This document shows, in pieces, positions 1-5,009 of a stretch of DNA of 5,009 nucleotides. Both the position numbers and the translations under genes were made by a program. This stretch comes from Streptosporangiaceae bacterium (GTDB lineage Bacteria > Actinomycetota > Actinomycetes > Streptosporangiales > Streptosporangiaceae): the NCBI GenBank assembly GCA_030043395.1, contig JASHXW010000096.1, positions 1 through 5,009 on the forward strand, in the 5' to 3' direction. Under the pieces are notes generated by a model. That model made no database searches. It worked only from the letters and a program-made list of their open reading frames with translations, and was not told the DNA's origin. Within the stretch, counting starts at the first letter, position 1. Every line of letters starts with the position of its first letter.

Positions 1-2
1 TG

Positions 3-1193
3 CGCAGCCTGGTCAACGTGACGAGCGGCGGCACGTTCAGCGGGACGCTGACCGGCGGCAACGGGCGCGACGACCTGCCTGGTAACGGGCAGATCGACTA
101 CTACGAGTTCGACGTGCCGTCGGGCTCACCCAACGTGAGCGCGTCGGTCAACCTCACCAACGACGGTCAGCGCCAAATCAACGCTTACCTGGTGGACCCG
201 GCCGGGGAGATCGCGGGATTCGGCTCGAACTACCAGCTATCGAAGATCACGTCCGGGGACGATTTCAAGTTCGCCACCAGCACCCACATGGACGTCTACG
301 CGGCCAGTGCCACTCCGGGCACGTGGACCCTGGTGGTCGACTTCAACGACCCGGCGCTGGCCACGCCCGGCACTGGGAACGAGGTATCGCAGCACTACAG
401 CGGGCGGATCATGCTCACGTCGCTGGTCGGCGTCAGCGCTCCCGGGCTGCCCGACAACGCGGGCATTACCTTGAGCAACCCGGTGACGGTGCCAGTGACC
501 ATCACGAACCACGGCAAGTCGCCGGAAAACTTCTTCCTCGACCCGCGGCTGGACAGCTCGACCGTCTATCCGCTCATCGGGACTCACGCGACCGACGTGC
601 GGGTGCCGCTGCGATCTGGCGCGGCTACGCCGGACTGGACCGTGCCAACGCAGACCACCGAGCTCGCCGCGTCGGCTGCTTCCACCATTCCGATGACCTT
701 CGACCTCGGCGAGTTCGCTGACGGAGCTGACCCGGATGTCGCGTCCTTCACGCCGGGCAGCACGGCGGGCTCCACCACGCCATCGCTGACGGTGACGACA
801 AGCGCGGGATCGCTGTCACCTGGCCTATGGTCCGGGCAGCAGGCGCCGTCTGCCACCGACGGGTTCACGAACCCGGACAAGACCACGGGCAAGGCGACGT
901 TCACGGTGAACGCGACGACGCAGACGTTCGATCCAGGCGCCACGTCCACGGTTGGCGACTTCTGGCTCGGCACGATCTCGTCGTCGGCGACCTTCAACCC
1001 GCTGTTCACCGTCAAGCCCGGCCAGAGCAGGACGATCAACCTGACGATTACCCCGACCACCGACGGCACTACCGGCACCGTGGTGCAAGGAACCCTGTAT
1101 GTCGATGTGTTCGCCGCGTTCAACGAGATTCAGCTTGGCGGGCTCACCGGCTCGAACGTGATCAGCATCCCGTACGAGTACAAGATCGGATAA
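3..1193 (+). CDS. C-terminal part of a secreted subtilisin-like (S8) serine peptidase; 5' end outside the window
   Basis: The frame is open from the left edge (first full codon at 3) to TAA at 1191-1193, giving 396 residues; a GTG at 18 is in frame but has no reason to be the start. No catalytic residues fall in the window, so the peptidase call rests on the tail. Residues about 30-140 look like a beta-sandwich, pre-peptidase-C-like module ([10 protein letters not shown], then [14 protein letters not shown] and [12 protein letters not shown]). It is followed by a Fn3-like module with [11 protein letters not shown] and [10 protein letters not shown] (about residues 175-183), and a last module ending GTLYVDVF and IPYEYKIG. 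This order and these phrases are ones I associate with the C-termini of large actinobacterial S8 peptidases. The visible part contains no cysteine and no membrane segment or sortase signal, as expected of an exported, freely secreted enzyme. It is rich in Thr, Ser and Gly. Another exported multi-domain hydrolase is the main alternative. Confidence 0.75.
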   Translation, partial: RSLVNVTSGGTFSGTLTGGNGRDDLPGNGQIDYYEFDVPSGSPNVSASVNLTNDGQRQINAYLVDPAGEIAGFGSNYQLSKITSGDDFKFATSTHMDVYAASATPGTWTLVVDFNDPALATPGTGNEVSQHYSGRIMLTSLVGVSAPGLPDNAGITLSNPVTVPVTITNHGKSPENFFLDPRLDSSTVYPLIGTHATDVRVPLRSGAATPDWTVPTQTTELAASAASTIPMTFDLGEFADGADPDVASFTPGSTAGSTTPSLTVTTSAGSLSPGLWSGQQAPSATDGFTNPDKTTGKATFTVNATTQTFDPGATSTVGDFWLGTISSSATFNPLFTVKPGQSRTINLTITPTTDGTTGTVVQGTLYVDVFAAFNEIQLGGLTGSNVISIPYEYKIG

Positions 1194-1207
1194 CGCGCTC
1201 AGCTGAC

Positions 1208-1247
1208 CGCCGCCGGGCGAGTGCCTGCACGGACTCGCCTGGCGGCG
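1208..1247 (+). terminator. Strong hairpin after the peptidase gene, probable terminator
   Basis: Bases 1208-1222 pair with 1233-1247 in a 15-bp stem with a single G-T wobble (1215/1240) and a 10-base loop. It starts 14 bases after the peptidase stop. Only a weak T pair (1249-1250) follows, which is usual for actinobacterial hairpin terminators. It ends 8 bases before the proposed dtd ribosome binding site, so it could also act as an attenuator for dtd. Confidence 0.7.
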
Positions 1248-1254
1248 CTTGCGT

Positions 1255-1260
1255 GGAAGA
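1255..1260 (+). promoter_or_regulatory. Ribosome binding site of dtd
   Basis: GGAAGA lies 10 bases before the GTG at 1271. It supports that start over the in-frame GTG at 1253, which would overlap this site and add six residues (VEECLL) foreign to the family's N-terminus. Confidence 0.5.
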
Positions 1261-1270
1261 ATGCCTTCTC

Positions 1271-1696
1271 GTGCGAGCGGTCGTCCAGCGTGCCAGCGAA
1301 GCGAGCGTCTTGGTGGCCGGCCAGGTGGTCGGCAGCCTGGCCCGACCCGGCCTCGTGGTCCTGGTCGGAGTGACGCACGACGACACGCAGCAGGTCGCTG
1401 CGGCCCTGGCCAGCAAGATCTACCACCTGAGGATCCTGGCTGACGAGAAGTCATGCTCCGACACCGGAGCGCCGCTGCTTGTGGTGAGCCAGTTCACCCT
1501 CTACGCGCAGACTGCCAAGGGGCGGCGTCCGACCTGGCAGGCGGCCGCGCCGCGGGAGATCGCCGAGCCGCTGGTGACCGCCTTCGCCGACGCGCTACGC
1601 TCGCTCGGCGCTACCGTCGCCACCGGCGTCTTCGGTGCTGACATGGCCGTCGCGCTGGTCAACGACGGTCCGGTAACCCTCATTCTTGAGGCATAA
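1271..1696 (+). CDS. dtd: D-aminoacyl-tRNA deacylase (DTD)
   Basis: This cytoplasmic enzyme hydrolyses D-amino acids (and glycine mischarged on tRNA-Ala) from tRNA, keeping D-residues out of translation. The 141-residue product is of normal length for the family (about 145) and complete. The N-terminus [13 protein letters not shown] is the family signature and fixes the GTG start at 1271. The SQFTLYA motif is at residues 73-79. The NDGPVT segment at 131-136 carries the Gly-cisPro pair (G133-P134) that, in known structures, reaches into the partner subunit's active site of the dimer and rejects L-amino acids. KGRRPTW (83-89) is also typical of actinobacterial versions. The gene follows the peptidase after 77 bases and converges with the isomerase gene on the other strand, overlapping it by 102 bases. 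With a strong hairpin just ahead of its ribosome binding site, there is no room for its own promoter after that hairpin. Confidence 0.95.
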   Translation: MRAVVQRASEASVLVAGQVVGSLARPGLVVLVGVTHDDTQQVAAALASKIYHLRILADEKSCSDTGAPLLVVSQFTLYAQTAKGRRPTWQAAAPREIAEPLVTAFADALRSLGATVATGVFGADMAVALVNDGPVTLILEA

Positions 1697-2557
1697 CGCA
1701 ATTCCGCGTCCCTCGTGTAGCGAGGTGGCGCGGGTGTTCTCCAGCGGACTCGTGGCGCTCAGGTGCTCACGCGCGAAGGACAGCGACTCTTCCAGGTCCG
1801 CGTATCGCTCCTGCGCGGTCAGCGCACGTCGGGTGCTGATCTCGACGACCACGACCCCTGAGAAGTTCATGCCAGGAAGCTTGCGCAGCAACTCGGCACT
1901 CGGCTGGTTACCGCGCCCGGGGACCAGGTGCTCATCGGGCAGTCCTGGCTTGGTCCCGTCCGTGAGATGAACATGGGCCAGCCGACCGCCGAGCTGGTCG
2001 GCCATCTCCAGCGCATCCGAGTCGGAGACGGCAGCGTGCGAAAGGTCGAGCGTGGCGTGCTCGACGTCGAGTTCGACAGGATTCCAGTGCGGGGCGAATC
2101 CGGCGATCTCGGTGCCTCTGGCACGCAGCGGGTAAATGTTCTCGACAGCGAACTTCACGCGCGTTCGCGACTGGAGCTCCGCCAGGCCCGCCTCGAACTC
2201 CTTGGCGTAGTCGCGCTGCCACCTGAACGGGGGGTGCACGACTACCACGCCAGCACCGAGCTGCTCGGCGACCTCGACCGACTTGCCGAGCTTCGCCCAG
2301 GGCTCGCGCCCCCACACCCGCTGCGTGATCAGCAGGCAGGGTGCGTGCACCGCCATGACCGGAACGTCGTGGTACTCCGACAGGCGCCGGAGGATTCCGG
2401 CATCCTGGCTCACCGGGTCGGCGGTGACCATGACTTCGATCCCGTCATAGCCGAGCCTGGCGGCGAGCTCGAAGGCGTCCGCCGTCCGCTCAGGGAAAAC
2501 TGAGGCAGTGGAGAGCACGACGGGCGTCTTGCTAGACGGCCGCTGGTCACGCCCCAA
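1595..2557 (-). CDS. Sugar phosphate isomerase/epimerase-like TIM-barrel protein (AP endonuclease 2 / xylose isomerase-like fold)
   Basis: The 320-residue product shows the alternating strands of a xylose-isomerase-like TIM barrel: GYDGIEVMV (37-44), VMAVHAPCL (67-75), [11 protein letters not shown] (103-113), KFAVENIYP (135-143), LDLSHA (170-175), LAHVHLTDG (193-201) and GVVVVEIST (234-242). E139, D171 or H174, H197 and E239 sit where this superfamily places its divalent-metal ligands, assigned by eye. Members interconvert keto and aldo sugars or epimerise inositol and sugar derivatives in the cytoplasm; the substrate here cannot be told, and a metal-dependent nuclease role is less likely. 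The TTG start is chosen because GAAGGAG lies 6 bases upstream and no other in-frame start is close. The recognisable domain ends near residue 267. The remaining roughly 50 residues look unlike the family, and residues 288-320 are encoded antisense to dtd, suggesting a lost stop codon. It is transcribed divergently from radA. Confidence 0.8.
   Translation of the reverse strand: MGRDQRPSSKTPVVLSTASVFPERTADAFELAARLGYDGIEVMVTADPVSQDAGILRRLSEYHDVPVMAVHAPCLLITQRVWGREPWAKLGKSVEVAEQLGAGVVVVHPPFRWQRDYAKEFEAGLAELQSRTRVKFAVENIYPLRARGTEIAGFAPHWNPVELDVEHATLDLSHAAVSDSDALEMADQLGGRLAHVHLTDGTKPGLPDEHLVPGRGNQPSAELLRKLPGMNFSGVVVVEISTRRALTAQERYADLEESLSFAREHLSATSPLENTRATSLHEGRGIALCLKNEGYRTVVDQRDGHVSTEDAGGDGSAERA
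1704..1733 (+). terminator. Hairpin just after dtd, inside the antisense isomerase gene
   Basis: CCGCG at 1704-1708 pairs with CGCGG at 1729-1733 and CCTCG at 1711-1715 with CGAGG at 1721-1725. The joining bases 1709-1710 pair with 1727-1728 (one U-G), leaving one bulged T at 1726 and a 5-base loop. It begins 8 bases after the dtd stop and is followed by GTGTTCT, so it is a good terminator for dtd. The same stem forms in the minus-strand transcript, followed there by the relatively AT-rich stretch 1690-1703, so it may work in both directions. Confidence 0.55.
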
Positions 2558-2563
2558 GGTGCA

Positions 2564-2570
2564 CTCCTTC
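2564..2570 (-). promoter_or_regulatory. Ribosome binding site that fixes a TTG start for the isomerase gene
   Basis: On the minus strand, GAAGGAG is followed by 6 bases and then TTG (2557-2555). A nearby GTG is out of frame, so the rare TTG start is the supported one. Confidence 0.75.
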
Positions 2571-2604
2571 GTTGCGCGTCGTCATCGACGTGGGACCGGA
2601 TGCC

Positions 2605-2610
2605 AGCTTA
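2605..2610 (-). promoter_or_regulatory. Possible -10 element for the isomerase gene
   Basis: TAAGCT on the minus strand fits the actinobacterial TANNNT -10 pattern and would give a leader of about 40 bases containing a small hairpin (2575-2592, stem around a TCAT loop on the plus strand). I see no convincing -35 box, so this is tentative. Confidence 0.25.
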
Positions 2611-2652
2611 TTCGCCTCCACGCCCAGCACCGTGCAGGCGCCGCTCGCTGCG

Positions 2653-2679
2653 GTGACTGTCGGACCCCGCCGTTACGGT
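2653..2679 (+). promoter_or_regulatory. Probable radA promoter giving a leaderless transcript
   Basis: TACGGT (2674-2679) fits the TANNNT -10 pattern and lies exactly 7 bases before the radA ATG at 2687, so transcription would begin at or next to the A of ATG. GTGACT (2653-2658) matches the -35 consensus TTGACA at 4 of 6 positions, with a shortish 15-base spacer. No Shine-Dalgarno-like sequence precedes the ATG, as expected for leaderless translation. Confidence 0.5.
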
Positions 2680-2686
2680 TCGCGTC

Positions 2687-4099
2687 ATGGCGAAGTCTTC
2701 GGCCGGGACCGTGTACCAGTGCTCGGAGTGCGGCTGGCAGGCCACGAAGTGGGCTGGCCGCTGCGGTGAGTGCCAGACCTGGGGCTCGGTCAGCGAGAGC
2801 TTCAGTGCTGCTTCGGCGGGCCGTTCCGGCCGGGCGCTGCTGCGCGGCCTGCCGGCGGTCGCGCCGTCAGCCGCAGCCGTGCCGATCTCCAAGGTGGATG
2901 CCGCGGGCGCCGCGGCCAGGCCGACGGGGATGGACGAGCTTGACCGGGTGCTCGGCGGCGGCCTAGTACCCGGAACGGTCGCGCTCCTGGCCGGCGAGCC
3001 TGGCGTCGGGAAGTCCACGCTGCTGCTTGAGGCCGGAGCCCTGGCCGCCGAGCGCTCGGTCGTCTTGTACGTCACTGGCGAGGAGTCCACCGCCCAGGTC
3101 AGGCAGCGCGCCGACCGGATCGGCGCGATCAGCGACAACCTCTACCTTGCCGCCGAGACCGACCTCGCGGCGCTGCTCGCGCATGTCGGCGCCGTCAATC
3201 CGGAGCTCCTGATCGTCGACTCGGTGCAGACCATCACCGCCGCCGGGGTGGAAGGCGCCCCTGGTGGCGTCACGCAGGTGCGCGAGATCACCTCGGCCCT
3301 GGTCAGCCTCGCCAAGCAGCGCACTCTGACGACGCTGCTCGTGGGGCACGTGACCAAAGACGGCTCGATCGCGGGACCGCGCTCGCTTGAGCACCTGGTT
3401 GACGTCGTACTGCACTTCGAGGGCGACACCCGAGGCCGGCTGCGGATGATCCGGGCACTGAAGAACCGCTTCGGACCGACCGACGAGATCGGCTGCTTCG
3501 AACTCGGCGAGCTCGGCCTCGTCGGCCTGCCTGACCCGAGCGGCCTGTTCCTGTCCAGGCTGCACCAGCCCGTCCCCGGCACCTGCGTCACGGTGACCCT
3601 GGAGGGCCGCCGGCCACTCGTGGCCGAGGTGCAAACGCTGGTCTGCCCGGTCGAGGGCGCACAGCCGGCTCGCCGGACCACGTCCGGGCTCGACTACGCC
3701 CGGGTAGGCATGGCCGTCGCGGTGCTCCAGCGCCGGGCCGCCATCAACCTCGCGCACTGCGACATCTACGCAGCCACGGTCGGCGGCGTCCGGCTGGCTG
3801 AGCCTTCTGTGGACCTGGCAGTAGCACTCGCGCTGGCTGGCGCCAAGGTCGACATAAGCCTCCCGGCCGACCTGGTCGCCTTCGGCGAGGTCGGCTTGGC
3901 CGGCGAGATCCGCAGCGTCTCCGGCATCAGCAGGCGGCTGAACGAGGCCAGCCGGATGGGGTTCCGCCGCGCGATCGTTCCGGCCGGCCCGGACGCGATC
4001 CCGCCGGACTGCGCCATGGACGTCAGGCCGGCGACCGATCTGCCCAGCGCGATCCTCGCGTGCTTCGCCCTGGGTCGGGACGATCGCGAGGCGTGCTAG
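2687..4099 (+). CDS. radA: DNA repair protein RadA (Sms), branch-migration ATPase
   Basis: RadA is a cytoplasmic RecA-like hexameric ATPase that helps process recombination intermediates by driving branch migration alongside RecA. The product is 470 residues, close to the usual 450-460, and intact. A C4 zinc finger is formed by C12, C15, C26 and C29 (CSECGW ... CGEC). Walker A is GEPGVGKST at 103-111 and Walker B is LLIVDS at 174-179 with D178. The RadA-specific KNRFG motif is at 259-263, followed by the conserved EIGCFE. The Lon-protease-like C-terminal domain covers about 280-460 (GGVRLAEPSVDLAVALAL, then FGEVGLAGEIRSV). The position of Lon's catalytic lysine appears to be serine (S415 in SGISRRL), consistent with this domain being non-proteolytic. 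The ATG start fits the family's N-terminus. In many actinobacteria disA follows directly; here a convergent gene begins 9 bases after the stop. No obvious terminator hairpin was found. Confidence 0.97.
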   Translation: MAKSSAGTVYQCSECGWQATKWAGRCGECQTWGSVSESFSAASAGRSGRALLRGLPAVAPSAAAVPISKVDAAGAAARPTGMDELDRVLGGGLVPGTVALLAGEPGVGKSTLLLEAGALAAERSVVLYVTGEESTAQVRQRADRIGAISDNLYLAAETDLAALLAHVGAVNPELLIVDSVQTITAAGVEGAPGGVTQVREITSALVSLAKQRTLTTLLVGHVTKDGSIAGPRSLEHLVDVVLHFEGDTRGRLRMIRALKNRFGPTDEIGCFELGELGLVGLPDPSGLFLSRLHQPVPGTCVTVTLEGRRPLVAEVQTLVCPVEGAQPARRTTSGLDYARVGMAVAVLQRRAAINLAHCDIYAATVGGVRLAEPSVDLAVALALAGAKVDISLPADLVAFGEVGLAGEIRSVSGISRRLNEASRMGFRRAIVPAGPDAIPPDCAMDVRPATDLPSAILACFALGRDDREAC

Positions 4100-4108
4100 C
4101 CGCCCGTG

Positions 4109-5009
4109 TCAGCCGAGGCGAAAGGTATCAGGCGCGCTGATTAGCGGACCCTCGACTGCATATGCCGTATAGGTACCTGACGGCACCCGCTCCGGGATTC
4201 CGTTGCATCCGGGCGACGCGGTCTGGCGCTGCCACGTGACCGGGATGACCTCAGGGACGCCGCGCCTGAGCCTGACGACGGAACTGCGTGCGCCGCTGGC
4301 GCAGTCGGCCGAGCTCCACAGCTTCGTCGTGCCCTGCTTGATCACCAGCGCAAGGTGGCTTGAGCCGACATTGATCGGGCAGGCGGCCCGCTGGGTGGAC
4401 ACGATGCTGATGCTGAAGCCGGGAGCGTGCTTGGCGCCGAACGTGGCATGGGCCGGCGACACGCTCAGGACGACGACCTGCGGCGCGCAGTAAGCGGAGC
4501 TATACCCGTCAGCCAGTCCCGTCGGGGAATACGGGGAGAACGACGGCCTTGGCTGCCTGGGAGGCACGGCCACATGCGACGCCGACGTGGATCCAGGTGC
4601 AGGGCTCTGTGAGGACCCGGTTGCGCCACCCGGGTGACGTCTGGGACCCGCCCCGGCCGTCCCGTGACCGCCGCTGCCGGATTGGCCTGCGCCCCTGCCA
4701 CCGGATGCCCCGCCGGCACTGTGCCTCCCGGAGTGCGGGGTCTTGCTTGCGCCCGGACTCGCCCGGAGCGCGCTGGATGCGCCCCAGACGGCCGTGGCGA
4801 GGACGACAAGGCAAGCCAGCAGGACGGTAAGGCGCCGGCGCCAGTACGTGTCGGAGGCTTCCTGAGGGTGCCTGGCTGCCGCTTCGTGCCCGGCCGTTCC
4901 CGGCGATCGCGGGGGCGCGCCCGGGCGGCGCTCAGCCGGCTTGCCCGCTTCTGCCCCGCCTGGCAGCCGGAGGTCCGGCGCGACGGCGGTGTGCCTTGGC
5001 GGCCCGCCA
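4109..5009 (-). CDS. Single-pass membrane protein with four-cysteine extracytoplasmic domain; N-terminus outside the window
   Basis: Translating the minus strand from the right edge gives 299 residues without a stop, to TGA at 4111-4109. There is no ATG, GTG or TTG in frame between the edge and 4573, so the true start lies beyond the window and the GTG at 4573 is internal. Residues 1-55 are Pro/Ala/Arg/Gly-rich and presumably cytoplasmic. DTYWRRR (53-59) precedes a helix at about 60-80 (LTVLLACLVVLATAVWG), and the positive-inside rule puts the rest outside the membrane. Residues 82-170 form a low-complexity Gly/Ser/Ala/Pro/His linker. The compact beta-rich domain that follows has cysteines at 174, 210, 236 and 268 (YCAPQ, AACPI, SADCA, PGCNG), probably two disulfides, and ends PSGTYTAYAVEG ... 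FRLG. It resembles the conserved membrane protein found beside disA in mycobacteria (Rv3587c type), from memory. Its function is unknown to me; ligand binding or envelope sensing is only a guess. Confidence 0.8.
   Translation of the reverse strand, partial: GGPPRHTAVAPDLRLPGGAEAGKPAERRPGAPPRSPGTAGHEAAARHPQEASDTYWRRRLTVLLACLVVLATAVWGASSALRASPGASKTPHSGRHSAGGASGGRGAGQSGSGGHGTAGAGPRRHPGGATGSSQSPAPGSTSASHVAVPPRQPRPSFSPYSPTGLADGYSSAYCAPQVVVLSVSPAHATFGAKHAPGFSISIVSTQRAACPINVGSSHLALVIKQGTTKLWSSADCASGARSSVVRLRRGVPEVIPVTWQRQTASPGCNGIPERVPSGTYTAYAVEGPLISAPDTFRLG

Noticed and set aside
1223..1232. The 10-base loop of the 1208-1247 hairpin recurs as its reverse complement at 2630-2639.
   Set aside because: A 10-base match within 5 kb of GC-rich sequence is expected by chance, and the flanks do not match.
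1253..1255. An in-frame upstream GTG as an alternative start for dtd.
   Set aside because: It would overlap the ribosome binding site and add VEECLL ahead of the conserved MRAVVQR start of the family.
827..1270. Upstream extension of the dtd frame into the peptidase gene, as if dtd carried an N-terminal fusion.
   Set aside because: The extension is an out-of-frame reading of the peptidase coding region and the hairpin, with no domain-like sequence, and dtd has its own start and ribosome binding site.
2963..3757. A 264-codon open frame antisense to radA.
   Set aside because: It lies wholly within radA, whose motifs are intact, and its translation shows no recognisable domain; long antisense frames are common in GC-rich coding DNA.
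4060..4125. A possible shared terminator between radA and the convergent gene.
   Set aside because: Only a short TTCGCC/GGCGAA pairing with a loop of nearly 50 bases was found, which is too weak to annotate.
4800..4825. A lipobox-like LLAC (residues 63-66) in the right-edge membrane protein, suggesting a lipoprotein.
   Set aside because: Only about six hydrophobic residues separate the arginines from the cysteine, and the hydrophobic stretch continues past it, so this is an internal cysteine of a transmembrane helix rather than a signal-peptide cleavage site.
4427..4830. Several overlapping open frames on both strands, including 4465-4809 (-), 4509-4814 (-) and 4549-4830 (+).
   Set aside because: They are Arg/Pro-rich translations typical of wrong frames in GC-rich DNA, and a coherent transmembrane helix plus linker is found in the competing minus-strand frame across the same bases.

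Overview
The window reads as chromosomal DNA of a high-GC Gram-positive bacterium (Actinomycetota). The evidence is the strong GC bias at third codon positions, GTG and TTG starts, a radA gene with an apparently leaderless ATG, a secreted peptidase tail of a type common in soil actinobacteria, and a single-pass membrane protein of a type I associate with the radA/disA neighbourhood of mycobacteria and relatives. I cannot name a genus. I see no mobile element, CRISPR array, tRNA, rRNA or phage gene.

Layout, left to right. Positions 3-1193 (+) hold the C-terminal 396 residues of a large exported protein, most likely a subtilisin-type (S8) serine peptidase whose catalytic domain lies to the left of the window. 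A strong hairpin (1208-1247) ends that unit. Positions 1271-1696 (+) hold dtd, a D-aminoacyl-tRNA deacylase. A second hairpin (1704-1733) follows it. Positions 1595-2557 (-) hold a TIM-barrel sugar phosphate isomerase/epimerase-like protein that converges on dtd; its last 33 codons lie antisense to dtd. Positions 2558-2686 are a short divergent promoter region. Positions 2687-4099 (+) hold radA, a complete DNA-repair ATPase. Nine bases later, convergent to radA, an open frame runs from its stop at 4109 leftward to rightward off the right edge (-). It encodes a membrane-anchored protein with a basic WRRR-flanked transmembrane helix, a long Gly/Ser/Pro linker and a four-cysteine extracytoplasmic domain. 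It has no usable start codon between 4573 and the edge, so a start-codon-based caller sees only its last 154 residues.

The genes do not form one pathway. They are housekeeping genes (translation quality control, recombination repair, an unassigned sugar-type isomerase) next to envelope or exported proteins. The points of most interest are architectural: the dtd/isomerase antisense overlap with a hairpin inside it, the probable leaderless start of radA, the absence of disA immediately after radA, and the membrane protein hidden at the right edge. I found no convincing sign of a previously undescribed system.
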